From Corythucha ciliata (Eukaryota > Arthropoda > Insecta > Hemiptera > Tingidae), in NCBI GenBank assembly GCA_038030265.1, contig CM075940.1, positions 7,192,001 to 7,256,000 of the forward strand: a stretch of DNA of 64,000 nt, given 5' to 3'. Below are positions 11,203-23,819 of the stretch, piece after piece. A model generated the notes under the pieces. That model was given only the letters and a program-made list of their open reading frames with translations. It did not search any database and was not told the DNA's origin. How positions within the stretch are numbered: the first letter of the stretch is position 1; each line of letters opens with the position of its first letter. A program made the translations under genes and the position numbers.

Positions 11203-13074
11203 CTAAAAAGGGGCCTTATTATTTTGTTACAGGTACTTATGTAGTTCACTTTGTTATACAAACCCACTTTATGATCCATTCCTCCAAAAGTATCTTAGTT
11301 CTTTTGAATGCAGAGGTGAACTGAGATAAGATTGCCTTTTATTTACCTTCTTAGTAGGGGTGTTTCGTCATTTGGAAAAACGCTCAAGTGATTATAAATC
11401 CTCAGAAAACATGAAGTAATTCGCTCAGTTAATCTCAATCTGAATGAAGAAGTGCAGGACATAAAATTAGCGTGTATTCATGGGCGTAGACAGCGCGGGC
11501 TTGGGACAGACTCGAATTCAAGACCGGGTTGGGACATATGCCCACTCCTGTGAAAAGTATTGAGATCTCCTAACCATTCGATTCCATAATGCCTTCAAAT
11601 GAAAGAAAAAGGCTTCCAGCATCCTCGCTTTTACCACCATCGACGTAGGATTTAATGATCAGAGATGAATATGCCCCTAAGGTTTTAAATCAGGTTCCGT
11701 GAATGGATCATGTATTTTTCTATAATTTCTTCGAAGTCGGTGGGTGAATGAACTTTTCGTATGAACTTGGGTGGATGGCAAGTTTGGATTTCCAGTACTT
11801 GGGCAAACACCGCGATTTCTCGCATGGACCACCTCTGTGACGAGTATTTCCAGTGATGCGGTACAATAATACGTACAAAAATACGTTAGTAAGTTTCCCC
11901 TCACCCTCTTACCCAGAATGACCCAATTTACCCCCTCAGAGGAAACGCATGCTGGTTTATCGCTATTTCATTTTCACTTGAAGAAAGGTTTAATACTTCA
12001 AATTACACGAGGGCCACTGAGTGATTTTTCACAACAAAAAAATTCCCCTATGTTACCCAGTCACGGTGTAATATTCGCTGTACCTAGTGGCTCATTCCAA
12101 AGAATGCCTTGCGTGGAGGGGGTTGTCATGCGATGTTGCGATAAATGGTATCAGGAAGATTCTCGCTGGATTGACGTTGTTTAAAAATTGCATTGGCAAA
12201 GGGTGTATTGTACATAAAGGGCTTAGGCAGTCAAAAACTGTTGATTATTTCCATTTAAAAAAATGACGGCGTGAAGGAGTAACGTATGCATGGTGATACG
12301 ACGGGTGTTCACAGCACAATCATTTAAATCTTCCTATGATGTCGGAAGGATCTTATGAGAATGTTCATACGAAGTCAGTTTCTTGGCTCACCGAGGAGCT
12401 CTACACAGCTCGAAATGAAATCAACAATTTGAGGTATTTTGAAAATGATAAACCAATCCTGATGATAATCGTAGGCAAGGTGGTTTGAATTGTCAGCGGT
12501 TGTCCATCCCTTCAATTCATTGTTTCGCTGCATAATTCCTTCAACTTGTGCCTTTCAATGCTCATTCCTGTGATTTATTTGTCAAGACGGGGGAACGTTG
12601 TACGACAGCTCCGCTTCCCCAAAAATGTAGCCATCCGTAGCAAACAGTTTCACTACAACGTCCCTTGGATCTGAGCAGGTTTCGAGGCTAAATTGACAGG
12701 CCAAATATCAGAGTGTCCATTGGTAAAATAATCTATATTTTACCCGCTGATACGAGTTTCTGGGCCAAACATCGAAATGCTCGAAGCTTAGCGATTATTT
12801 CAATGTTTTCAGTGACCAGATAGTCAATTTGGCGCACCTGAATGGCGTAGTGACTTGTAGTTGCACCCAGCGGGCCTGGGTTCGAATTCCGAGAATGCCC
12901 ACTTGACTCTAGGGCCCCAACGCTTTTGCGTTTTTTTAAACGCGGTGATTAAAACAACGCGCTCGACTGATTCATCGCCACAAAAACTGTGCTGCCGCAC
13001 TTGCGTTCGAAGTATCGCGTATCCAGTAGTGAAATGGGTCTCAAGACCGCTATCTACAACCCCCCAAATTGGAA
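11203..13074. other. Region upstream of the MATH gene
   Basis: Any missing 5' exons of the minus-strand MATH gene should lie here, but I could not identify one with confidence. Bases 12855-12900 carry a B-box-like gggttcgaattcc and may be a tRNA-derived fragment. Bases 12925-12968 (gcgtttttttaaacgcggtg) recur inverted at about 16908-16955. Otherwise nothing recognisable. Confidence 0.4.
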
Positions 13075-14170
13075 AGTATTGCATTTTAGTGAGGAAAGCA
13101 CCAAACTTTGCATAAATGTTCTATGGACCAATTAGAACGATTTGAGTCACGGTTCCATAGACTTTTCCTACTTTGTGACGGCAGGGGGGCAGAGAGGTAC
13201 TTATAGGGGAATAAATTATTCACTAATGAATCTTGCACTTCTTCAGGGTTTTAAAAACTGTAACGGTATCACAAGAGTATATTGAACAAGGTTTGTCCCC
13301 CACACTTTGTTCTTATTCTCATCTGTCAGCTTCAAAGAGTGCTTACCGCCCCTGAAGCGATTTCTCTCGAAGTACTCTACGGAATTTCATGAAATTTGGA
13401 AAAGTTCCTCACACTTGGTGCATTATAATGAACATATTCTGTTTAGGCGTGAAGGGGAGGAGATAAAAATCTTTCCTTTACTATCGCCTTTTCTCAACAT
13501 AAAGAGGAAGAAAGTCCAGTTGTTGTTCGCCGTCCTTCCCAGCCACCCGAGCGAATTAATACGTAGTGTTTAAAGAAGTTTCAATGCTGTTTTACCCAGA
13601 CCAATCATTATTGCACACCAAAATTACGTCGGTCTAATTAAACGGTCGCGCCTGCAGTTTCCCGTCCTATCCTCACCCACCACACTCTTTGTGGAACGAG
13701 CCCAGGTGAGTCTGTTTAATTTTTCCTTTCATGGTCCTCCGGATTTAATGACATTTTGTCATCAAATTATTATTAACATTAAAAATCGTGGGTACGGAAT
13801 AACCGCCCCAACATATTCTGTAGACGAAACCTTCCGATCACTCTGAAGGGTGGTTAAGAGGGGTGAAGGGGTGTACAATGAAATCATACTAATTTGCTGT
13901 AATTCGGGTGAAAATAAAGGGAAACTGATGGTTCTATGGACCAATTAGAAAGATTTGAGTCGCGAGTTTGTAATTAGAATGATTGGGTGGAAACTTTGGA
14001 CCCTGGGAGCCGAGTTTTTGGGCACATTTTGGGTATTTTCTCCAAGTGTAACGTCCGGAATGTTTCTCTAGGCGATGCCAGCTGATTACTGCAATTGGTA
14101 AATCCTTTAGAAGCGATGTTACCCATTTGAGTTGACTTTTTTGAACGTATGAGTTAGAAACTAATCGTAA
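13075..14170 (+). repeat. Inverted repeat pair, left copy
   Basis: Homologous, by eye at roughly three quarters identity, to the reverse complement of 15826-16515. Shared landmarks: ttagtgaggaaagcaccaaa, ggaccaattagaa, ggtatcacaagagtatat, tttcatgaaatttggaaaa, gtacaatgaaatcatactaa, and tttttgaacgtatgagttag. This copy has about 340 extra bases (13450-13790). No intact ORF; function unknown. Probably an unclassified repeat family rather than a gene. Confidence 0.7.
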
Positions 14171-15032
14171 TGTGTGACAATAAATTAGCGATACCTTTGA
14201 CAATGAAAGGTTATTATAATTATACCTACAATGAAAACAAGTCAACTTCTGAAAATACGATTTCGTGCATAATTAATTATCGCGTTTTGCATTCATCCCC
14301 TTGGAGATTTGTGTAATTTTGTATCTTTGCAGGTGTGCAAAGACCCCCCCCCTCCCCGGTCACAGCGAGGAGCAGAGTTTTCTTTGCTACTAAAAGTAAA
14401 CGTTCGGCCTGGCCAGCATGGAAGGATGAAAAAACAACACAAGCGTTCAAACAGCTTTCCTTTCAGGCGTCGAATGTGCCAGATTACGTCATCGAGGAAG
14501 TTTAAAAATTCTTCGCTGCATGGTATGGAGCCCATGCAAAAAAAGATAAGCCTTCCTTAATTACGCACGGAAGTGCCTTTCTGCACTGAAGGGAAACCCT
14601 TGGCTGCCATTCCACAAACTCGTGCCGCTCAAATGGAACAAATTAAGAGATCAGTGCATCAGGGCTGGCCAGGTGTGCGGTAGATCCCTTCAGGGTAACG
14701 GTTCACCTCCGTCTCCCATGAATAGTGATGTCGTTTTCAGGATGGGAACTGGTTTCTAGTTTGGTCGAAATTACCGTCAATTTGTGCAGGGTACAACTGG
14801 AACTCGATCAGTGTGCTACAAGTAGACTTACTGGGATTCTATGACATGTTCATGTCGAAAACCTCATATCCCATGCACTATGGCATGCAAGCATTTCAAA
14901 ATGGAATGTGCAACAACAAAAAGTACGACATTATACTCTACTGTTTTCCAATGAAAGGAACCACTAATGCGCAGTTCGTTTTTCATGATTTTAGGACCCA
15001 ACTTCAAATGTGGCTTAAAAAATTTATTTTGA
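14171..15032. other. Spacer between inverted copies
   Basis: A short open frame at 14309-14560 contains a C-rich run and has no family features. AT-rich, with no recognised gene or repeat other than being the loop between the two inverted copies. Confidence 0.4.
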
Positions 15033-15512
15033 TGTATACTTCCAGGATTCGAAGAGTCCGCAACGATCGGGGTAGCAAACATCCTCTACAGGATGGGTAG
15101 ACGTTGGCACATTCAAGATTGAAGAAATCGCGGTTTTTGGGTATTTTCGTTCATAGTTCAAATAGTAATATTGATCTCGGAGAAACGAGCAACCGTGCAT
15201 TTGATTCAGCATCAAAAACAACTTCAGAAACGACTTCATCACTAAATGTGTGGCGTGAGGATTTTAATAAACTAATCAAGCCAAAAACGTTTTTTTCGTA
15301 CAAATTGTGCCATATCTCGAGAATTAATCAGCCCACGGACTTGGGGCTGATTTTTATCGACTCAGCGCACACAACTGCATAGGATTAGTCACCCCGTTTG
15401 GGTAATTTTTTTCATCCCTTCTAGGGGTGAGTTGGGCAACGTCTACCCGCCCTTTAAAAATAGGTTCGCCACCCCGTATCGTTGCGGACTCTTCGAATCC
15501 TCAAAGTATACA
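15033..15512. mobile_element. Foldback element with ~75-bp inverted ends
   Basis: The left end (tgtatacttccaggattcga, 15033 on) is the reverse complement of the right end (to 15512, cttcgaatcctcaaagtata). Both arms share gaagagtccgcaacgatc and the gggtagacgttg word further in. Total 480 bases, no coding capacity. No clear target duplication. Likely a non-autonomous DNA element. Confidence 0.7.
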
Positions 15513-15825
15513 TTAAAAGGAATTGCTTAAGCCTTATTAGAAATTGGGTCGAATTTTGCTGCTATTCTGGCTTTATTTCCTGTACTAATTGTAATTATTA
15601 TAACCTTTTACTTGGTCTGTTCCAGTCGGGTTTTTCGATCATGTTCGGAGCAGAGTTGCCATGATACCAGCCAATGAAATGGAATTATCTTAAATTTTAT
15701 TCGCTGGGCCCATGGTAAATCTGCTCTGAACATGTTCCAAACACGTTGCTTGAACAGATCTTGGTTTTATTTATTTTTTTTATTTATATTTTTATCTCAG
15801 TTCATGGCATCTTTGTTTTATTCCT

Positions 15826-16515
15826 ATTAGTTGCTAACTCATACGTTCAAAAAAGTTAACTCGAATTTTGAGCATCGTCGCTTCTGAAGTTGCAGGATTG
15901 CAGTAATCTGCTGTAATCGTCTAGACTAGAGGACATTTCCCAAGGTAAGACTTGGGGAAAATACCCAGAATAAGCCCAAAATCTCCGCTCCGAGGGAGCA
16001 AATATTTCCATCCAATCATCGAATTCAAGACAAAAATGTGTAATCATCAGATTCCCTTTGTTTTCCGCCGAATTACAGCGAGTTAGTATGATTTCATTGT
16101 ACACCTCCCCCCACCACTCTACCCCCCACCTTGTAGTGGTCGGATCGTTTCATCTACACAAAATACGGCCATTCCGCCTCATATGTTCATATACGGCCAG
16201 TATGAGGCAATTTTCCAAATTTCATGAAATTCGGTTGAGTACTTTGAGAAATTGCTTCGCGGTAAGCACTCATAGAGGCTGACAAATGAGGATGAGGGCA
16301 AAATGTACGGGACAAAACTTGTTCTATATACTCTTGTGATACCATTACAGTTTTTAAACCCTTGAAATAATGCAAGAGTACCCCTCTGCCCCGCCCCCAC
16401 TGTGCCGCCCACAGTAGGAAAAGTTGATGGAACCGCCACTCAAATCTTTCTAATTGGTTCATAGAACATTTCTGCAAAGTTTGGTGCTTTCCTCACTAAA
16501 GTGCAGTATTTTATG
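15826..16515 (-). repeat. Inverted repeat pair, right copy
   Basis: Reverse-complement partner of 13075-14170, lacking its 340-base internal insertion. Together the two copies and the spacer make a ~3.4-kb imperfect palindrome. Confidence 0.7.
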
Positions 16516-17326
16516 TCTTGGACGGCGTACTACTGCCGTTGATGAGATTTTCACACACTTCATCATACAACTTGTCCTTCGAATTGCGGTCACAATACTG
16601 CTTGATTTTTTTAATTGAAGATAGCAGGTCTTCCCTCGACTGGGGCAATTAATTTTTCGTTGTCAAGTACTAATTTTCGTGCATAAACCTCTCCTTCGTC
16701 AGACACGGACATTTGTTGAGGAAACGAAAATAAATATATAAAAAGTGATCTCCAGTCGCGACTGAACCAACGCAAGTGGATACAAAGTCATTCGTGCCTT
16801 TGTGTTGAACATTTGAACGAGATAAACGCCACGCCTTGAAAATAGAACAAGTTGCGTTTTTTTAGACGCAGGTGCGCGCGTTCTCCTTCAATTCTATGTG
16901 TTGCATTTTTCTCGCGAGCGCGTTTTTTTAATCGCCGCGTTTAAAAAACGCAAGTCCGTAGAGACCCTAAGACTGCGGCGTTACTGTGCCAGGCGCTTTT
17001 GGTTTCGTGAGACGTGCGTATAACAAACCACGCATGGTCGGAAACGTCCACCTAGTATAGGTGCGTAGAGCACAGCTGGATCAGGGTATGCGGTATTTAG
17101 TCCATAAGAGGCTCTAGTGCCCGCTGGGTTCGAAGCCTGATGCCCACAAGAGAGTCAGGTTCAAGTGGTTTGTGAACTTTCAGGCGAAAATTCTTCTTCT
17201 GTGGCAGCTATTGTTAAATTATGGGCTAAAAAGAGACGGTTTCAGATACATATTTTCTGTGACACTTCGTAAGACTCGAGCTTCCATAGAAAACGTGACT
17301 CCTACGTTCCTCACTAAGCCCCATTA
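16516..17326. other. TRMO upstream region
   Basis: Contains an inverted copy (16908-16955) of the aaacgcggcgatt word at 12.93 kb and a tRNA-B-box-like gggttcgaagcctg near 17127. The TRMO promoter should lie within the last few hundred bases; no TATA box stands out. Confidence 0.35.
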
Positions 17327-18651
17327 ATGGCAATAATCAATCAAGGACTTTCAAACGTGACTGTGACGTGTGACTGTTTCAGAAAGCAAATCCGCAACCT
17401 CAAATTTTCTCAAGAAAAGGAGATTGAGACTATCAAGAGAAAAATGAGGGACTGGAAGTGTCAGAGCTGTAAATTGGAGGATGAGACGTCTGCCAAAGAA
17501 TCCACATCCGATGATGAGATGAAAGTGACCGAAATTAAACTGAAGACGATCGGTCACATTTCTTCGATTTTCCCGCGAAAGAAAGCCGTTCCTCGTCAGG
17601 CTCAACTCTCGTGGCCGTGCAAGGGGAAAATAATACTGTCGGATGAAGTGTTCACAAATCCTGAACACTCGCTCGAAGGACTGTCCGACTTTTCTCATAT
17701 GTGGTAGGCACTTGAAAATGCTTTGCTGTTGGGAGTGTGATTTCTCAATTGAAAATGTATTTTGCAGGATCATTTTTCACTTTGATCGGAATGACTCGAA
17801 ACGAGTATTTGCTAAAGTGGCTCCTCCTCGTTTGAACGGAGACAAAACTGGGGTGTTTGCTACGCGAGCCCCGCATAGGCCATGCCCTATTGGACTCTCT
17901 TTAGTTCAAATCCACGCTGTCGAAGGTTGGGAGAAAATTATTTCCATTTTTCATACTTAGAATTTAAATGTATTCAATTTACTTCATATTAGGGAAAACG
18001 ATTACGTTTTCTGGAGTTGATATGATCGATGGAACTCCGGTGTTTGATATTAAGCCGTATATTCCCCAATACGACAACCCTCTTCAACAGACCATTCATG
18101 ACGTCGGACCTAAGACAAACTACAAAATCCCAGAGCTTCCAGCCTCACCAGGAGGAACTCCTGGAAATAGAGAGGCCCCCGACGGCGAAGAGAATGAGAG
18201 TAATCGTTCCGGGTCTGGAGTGAGCCTCGTTTCACCCCCTTCCCAAGTAACTGTTGATGGCTTCCCCAAAACCTTGCTAACCTCAAAACTTATTTTGCGT
18301 CTACTTTTTCTTTTCCAGGCTGTACGCGTACCTCAATGGGTTCAACTCAGTCACAAACTAGACGTGCACATTACTGAAAATGCTGAGCGATGTCTTCAGC
18401 TTCTCGAAAAAACTGATCTGTGGCCGAGTATTCGAAGCGTTCTTAGGGAGGATCCTCGTTCGATCTACACGAAACAGAAACCGATGCAGTTTTACACGTT
18501 TTCAATCGCTAATTTGAATGTCAGCTGTAAGTTTGAGGGTAAATCAGTCACAGTGTATCGGGTGTCTGACAAATATTGCCACAGCATTAAAGAAGTCTCA
18601 GGAGGGGATTGCCCTTCCCAAGAAGACGGCGAGGAGGGAGCTAAGGCTTGA
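17327..18651 (+). CDS. TRMO: tRNA (adenine-N6)-methyltransferase, TsaA/TrmO family
   Basis: Exons 17327-17703, 17768-17925, 17993-18246 and 18319-18651 give 373 aa. TRMO uses SAM to methylate N6-threonylcarbamoyl-A37 in a subset of tRNAs. The TsaA beta-barrel fold is recognisable: IGHISSIFPRKKAVPRQ, NPEHSLEGLSDFSHMW, PPRLNGDKTGVFATRAPHRP, PIGLSLVQIHAVEG and GVDMIDGTPVFDIKPYIPQY. The C-terminal TRMO-specific module has SIRSVLREDPRSIYTKQK and ends in an acidic tail. The start is chosen as the first in-frame ATG after a stop at 17315; an acceptor-like tttcag at about 17377-17382 means an upstream first exon is possible. The N-terminus is a charged helix with a CQSC pair. Intron 3 (72 bases) is a multiple of three without a stop. 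The gene converges on the NPC2-like gene. Confidence 0.94.
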
Positions 18652-19174
18652 AAAGATTTACTCTGAATGTACTTATCTCCTTCTACTTTTTCGATTTCAT
18701 TTCATTCAAATTTAATCGTAATCTACAAAGAGATTTACTATTTATCGTTGTTTAATGAAACGTTCTGTGATACTCTAGCGACATTTTTTAGTACCTACTT
18801 AATCCAACTTATGTTATTACTGATCTTTGGCCACGTCTTGACTAAGACATTTTGTCTATCAAAGAATTCTTTACTGTGGAACGGTTGGTCTTCTGTTGCT
18901 GATCAACTAATTACGTTTTTAACATATGCCCCCCCCTTAATTAACCGCAATTTGATGTTCTCTTCTGCCCAACAATTTGGACTGATTCGTCATTCGACTC
19001 GATCCGAGTCGTTCGATTGTTCGTTGGCCTTCCTATTTTTTACTCGTGAACTTCCAAATCACATTCGTTTTTGAAGCACTTTAACTCTTCTTTTTATTGT
19101 AAAATTGGTACTTGAATCCAATTAAAGCAACTATTTCTATGTTCGTATGCACATTGAGGTTTGCCTTCGTTGAT
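18652..19174. other. Convergent 3' region, TRMO / NPC2-like
   Basis: A 523-base interval between facing stop codons. A minus-strand AATAAA (19098-19093) suits the NPC2-like gene and an ATTAAA near 19120 could serve TRMO. The open frame at 18667-19074 has no family features and is probably 3' UTR. Confidence 0.5.
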
Positions 19175-19931
19175 TCACCCTGAAACTACTTGCGCGGTCA
19201 CTCTGACACAAGCATCTGTCCCGGAATCCGAGACGAGACTATACTCCACTATGACAGACACCTGTAAATGTGTTTTTAGTTAATTGTAGGACTTATGAAA
19301 CGTGTCGCTTTTTAAATTCATTTTAATTACCAGAGGAAATGATTTCAAGACAGGCATACTGTACACGTACGTAACGATTTCACCTTCGTCAAGCGGGCAC
19401 TCACCATCGATCAAATAACTGCAAGCGTCACTATCTGGTAGCGCATAGCTCGTTGTCACGCCTAAAGCTTGCGCTTTGACTTTCGCCGTAAGGGTCGACG
19501 TGTAATTACCTTTTTTTTAAAAAAAAAAATAATAAATTTTACCCCAACTGCCTTCGCGCTTGTCCCATACTAGCGATCATCATTATTGAAAATTCTGGCG
19601 TTGTTCCTCGTGTGAGTTTACAAGGAAGCGTACCGTCGTTACAGTCGTCAATTCTCAGTCCGAGAGCCTCTGGCTCGTCATCTGAGCCTGGATGGTCATA
19701 TACATGTCAAATCAGTGTAAATGCGAGCCACTAATTAGTTCTTAGTGCTCTTGGCATAATGGGGAAAAAGTGTGTACTTTTGGGGGCGCCAAAGCTTCTA
19801 CGCCATTCCCAATTACAAACGAGGTCTTTAATAGCTTTCCACTCTTGTAAAAACTTACACTGATAAAAAGTGACATCTTGAAGGCTTTCAGGTATGATGA
19901 TTGCTACTAACAGAAGAGCGAGTTTCAGCAT
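19175..19931 (-). CDS. NPC2: NPC2-like secreted ML-domain lipid-binding protein
   Basis: Minus-strand exons 19931-19859, 19687-19571, 19509-19331 and 19261-19175 join in phase to 151 aa, the same length as human NPC2. A signal peptide (MLKLALLLVAIIIPESLQ) precedes the ML domain. Six cysteines sit where NPC2 has its three disulfides: FYQC, IDDC, LPC, DSDAC, DGEC and GTDAC. The proline-rich pocket segment YALPDSDACSYL and the final strand VIVEYSLVSD also fit. NPC2 binds sterols in the lysosomal lumen and passes them to NPC1. Arthropods have several NPC2 paralogues, some acting in pheromone or lipid binding, so the exact role is open. Two N-glycosylation-type sites are doubtful: NYTS is the only clear one. 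Divergent from the upstream GBA2 exon, with 858 bases between start codons. Confidence 0.92.
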
Positions 19932-20789
19932 GGTCGAGGACGGCGATGTTCACTGAGCATATGCCGATTATTATTTTTGATTTTTGTATCGTGTCAAATT
20001 GAACCCCTTCAATACAAAGATAAGATAATTGAACAAGTTCTCCGGTGAACAATACACAATCCTTAATTGACAAACCGAGTCAAACATGGCTTTATTAATT
20101 GAAAACAGAGGAATTTGGATGGGGTGGATCTACGTAGGGGGGAAAATGTCAATACCCAAGAAGATGGAATATAAATAAAAATTTGGTTGGTGATCAGAAA
20201 GAGGGCCTACGTACGTGAATATACTAACCGTTCATGACATTTTTAATGTGGTATTGACTTCTTCATGAGTAGGTATTGGTGCTCGAGCTTTCTAGTCTGT
20301 TTCGGGTCGTCGAATTTTATTTCGGGTGTAGTTTGTAGTTTCTATGTCTTGACAGTTACCATGGTGGGCGGGGGGGCGGACCGTTAGTTCCTGTCAAATG
20401 GCCATTTTCATGATGTAATATTCTGATTGGGTGCTGGTTACGGCGATATTTCACTGGTGATGGTGCATTCGCACCGAAACCTGGTTTTAATTAAAAATTG
20501 AGCGTTAGAACTTTGTAGAATTGCTTAATATGTTAGCTCGATTCGGGCGCTCTTCCAGTCAACATAAGGACAAGGAAGAGCGGTTTGATAAGTGTTATCT
20601 GTTTTTTTTTCCTGACATGAAACATGAATTGACGAGTGTCGTGGACAGAGATTTTGTTCCAGTGTGAAGTGGTCGTTTTGAGAGCGTTTCTTGCACAAGA
20701 AGGAAGAAACAACATCTACAACGTCTTGACATTTGCGTTAGATAGGCGAAAGCCTTCTTTGGTGCACTAGTTATCCAGCGTCAATCAAC
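19932..20789. promoter_or_regulatory. Divergent promoter region, NPC2-like / GBA2
   Basis: An 858-base interval between oppositely oriented start codons. It must hold the NPC2-like promoter and that of the upstream GBA2 first exon. I see no clear TATA box or shared element; a G-rich run lies near 20370. Confidence 0.4.
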
Positions 20790-20914
20790 ATGGTCCCTGA
20801 AATCCCCACGTACGGTTGGAAAGTCCCTTTGGATTTCACCTTTTCTCAAAAGAGAAGTCAGAAGCTCGAAGCGACATTTAGCCAGGCAATGGCTCTCGTT
20901 TTTACTTCAATCAG
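20790..20914 (+). CDS. GBA2: GBA2 alternative first coding exon (upstream)
   Basis: ATG at 20790 opens an exon ending in CAG|gtaagc at 20914. It encodes MVPEIPTYGWKVPLDFTF and more, 41 residues plus two bases. The same IPxYGWK motif begins the second candidate first exon at 25384, and both end in phase 2, so either can join the common exon at 25817. GBA2 proteins start their conserved region with this YGW motif. Using this exon gives an 816-aa protein instead of 818. Most likely two promoters produce GBA2 proteins with different N-termini, or the upstream exon is an ancient duplicate. Confidence 0.8.
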
Positions 20915-22724
20915 GTAAGCTGTCGCCGTTTTTCTGTGTTTTATGGACATTGGACACGGACGGTTCGTGAGTGCTGGTGTTTAAACAGAGTCCACTCATA
21001 TCTTATCTGTCTCTCGAGAAATGACAGCCTAAGTACAACGACCTTATTTTATTATGTGAATTTTGGAATGTCATGAGAATAAGCAATCATTTATGTGGCC
21101 GTAAAAACATTAGGTTTATCCAGAGAATCCGATTGTTTTGTCTAAAAAGTGCAATTCACCAACTCAACTCCCAATTTCAACGACAAACTGGTGGTGTTGC
21201 ATCCAAGTCGAGATTTTTATCCCAACCCTTTCAACAACGTCCAACTTTTGGCACGAGGCTGGAAATAAAACCCCAAAATTCGAAACTGACATGGACTCCA
21301 AAGTTGAAAACGCCTCTTTCGCTCTCGGCTTTTTAAAAAATGAAACCTGGCTGTCTACGTTCAATATAGAAGAGTGAACAATTCGCTGATATGGACTTGC
21401 ACGAGAGCGCTTAACTGTGCTGATGGCTGAAGGCCTGCTGCTGCCAAAACGTAGATTAGACCGCACTACGGTGCATTGCTCGAAAATGGGTCAACCTGCC
21501 CCCCTCCCACTATACCAGATTGACACGTTGGTTTTTTTTGTTTTTGCTTTTTTTGAAGGGCCGGGGTGCCTTCCCGGTCAAGCCGAGTCCGGCAACGCCA
21601 AGGCCACAAGTGTGTCCATCATACCCAGCTATCCTGTTACAACAACTTTCACACCCGTACTACGCCCGCTGGCGAACTCAGGCCCACTGGGCTGGGTTGC
21701 GAAGCGAGCACTGTATCGATTACACCACCGAGGCACGCTTTGTTGGGTGTCTTGTGTGGGCCTGTGGACAACTAACTCACCCACAGTGACCACACACCAC
21801 AGCTTGAGGAGGGATGACGTGGGCAATTGCCCGCCCAATGATCCAGTCGAGGTGGCGAAAATACATTTTCGTGTGTTTTACCAACTGCGGGTGTCGTATC
21901 CACTCAGGTGCATCCTCTCTCATGCACGAATGAGGACCTCGATAACTATGGGGCCAGTCAAGAGCTAATTTATTCCTTTCAGAGTACTCAAAAATTACTT
22001 GCATATAAACCGTGAGCCATCATCAGCGTGCCCTGAACAGTGTATCCAGGGATATTCCTTTACGCGTAAATAATTTATGTTTACAGTTTACTCGAGAATA
22101 ATGTAAATATCACTAAATACAAACCATTCTGAAGGTAGTGATTTTACGCGCTCGATAGTCATCAAATCTTTCTGGTTTCTATTCAATTTACTGAAACTCC
22201 TCTGCAGTACTACATTGGCAGTAAAGTAATGACTTGAAGTGCAATGAACGGTCACAGATTCAAGTATTTGGTTTCTGGGGCTAAAAGGCTAGTTTCTTAT
22301 TGAAGCAATCACATTTTTGATATTTATTTCCATTGGAAAAATGGTCAGCCGACCAATCACTCCATTTTTATACGTGTCAGTAGTGGTGGGTGTGAAGGGT
22401 CTATCAAGGGTCGAACGATTGAATTCAAAGCCTTTGCAATCGACTGTCTAAGAGCCGGAATGAGGGGCTGTAGGCAATTCCAAGGTTCGCACAGAAAATA
22501 AGCCGCACCCACGAATTTGGCTTACAATGTAGTCAGACCCTTGGAATGTTCTCTAAAAGAGCTAAATTTGTTTTTCAAATTAGCCGAGTCAGTGAAACTG
22601 ATCAGAGCCAAACCCCCGAAATTGGGTTTTGAAGGGCGAAAATCTGTAAAATTGGGTTGTAAATGGGCCCTGGCCATTGTCACGCCTTGTAATTATGTTG
22701 AATCATATTCATATAAGCATTAGG
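20915..22724. other. GBA2 first intron, proximal part
   Basis: 21530-21960 is GC-richer than its surroundings and carries a 183-codon open frame with no recognisable domain; it looks like a repeat insertion but I cannot name it. 22500-22690 has a few family B words (gagccaaacccccgaaattggg). Nothing else recognised. Confidence 0.4.
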
Positions 22725-22835
22725 CATGGGCGGAGATAGCCGATATTCCTTGGGAGGGGGGGCTTCAGTCCTAATATGACTGAGATTGATCAATAGAGAG
22801 AGGGGGATTCCCCCCTCAAAAATGTCACTCCTTCA

Positions 22836-23814
22836 AGCCCTGTACACACGGAGGCATTTTACAAGAATTTGTCTCGTCCCAAGTTCGGAAAACAAGTGAA
22901 CCCTACCGAAGAAACACGTCGTGTGTCACAAAGTTGTGCTGTGAAATAATAAAGGCCCGTTCACAAGCTCTATGTTTTCGTTTTGTGGTCTACGCCACCT
23001 ATCAAAATGCTTCATTTTTCGAGGGAATAAATTTGTTTGGCTGCATAGACTCCACACAACGCAAACATAGAGCTTGTGAACGGGCCTTATGCCTCGTTCA
23101 CAAGCTCTACGTATGCGTTCTGTGAAGATTATGCAATCAAACAAAATTTGTACTAGTCCGGGAGCCCACCATACCGTATGAAAAATCCGTGTCTTTTGAA
23201 CGAGTCTGGCACCTGCGCAGGACATTTTTTATGGTCTAGGAGATGACATTGCCAGACATTTTCCGTGGGACAGGTGCTCACAACAGAGCTAGATGTTGGG
23301 AAACACACCTTTGGGCTGCTTGAAAACGGCTGGCAAGTGTAAAAATTGATTCTTCGCCAACAATAACCTAGAAAACAACCATCGCCATCCAATTTCGAAT
23401 GAAATCCTGGCTACTAATGAACCTCGAAATTTCACATTTTCTAAAGCTCGCTGACGGCGCTATCTACAATAAAATTGGATGGCGGTGTTCTTTTTCGTAA
23501 CTTATTGGTCGAGGGTAACGACTTTTTACTTTCACCAGTCTTTTTCAAACCACCCAAAGGTGTGTTGCTAGCTCTGTTGAGCCCCTGTCTCACGGAAAAT
23601 GTCTAGCGATCTCAGAAGTTCATCTCCTAGACCATAAAAATCGTCCTGCGCAGGTGCCAGACACGATCAAATGACCCTGATTTTTCATACGGTGGGCTCC
23701 CGGACTACATTATTTCGAAAAATGAAGAATTTTAATAGGTTGCGTAGACTCCACAGAACACATACATACAGCTCGTGAACGGTGCCTAAAAAATGTCTCT
23801 GTGTGTACAGGGCT
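22836..23814. mobile_element. Foldback element nested in the hAT-like element
   Basis: Ends agccctgtacacac (22836) and gtgtgtacagggct (23814) are perfect inverted repeats, and the match extends through 'ggaggcatttt'. Two further palindromes lie inside: 22952-23088 (ggcccgttcacaagctctat arms) and 23091-23787. Confidence 0.65.
23150..23720. repeat. Long inverted repeat (~250-bp arms)
   Basis: The left arm about 23150-23400 and right arm about 23465-23720 are reverse complements, sharing gggagcccaccataccgtat, gcacctgcgcagga, ggtctaggagatga, gacattttccgtg and acacacctttggg. The loop is about 60 bases. A transcript through GBA2 intron 1 would fold into a long hairpin here. Confidence 0.75.
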
Positions 23815-23819
23815 TTAAA

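Noticed and set aside
21417..21968. 183-codon open frame in GBA2 intron 1
   Set aside because: GC-rich local composition opens several frames on both strands at once; no domain recognised, so probably a repeat.
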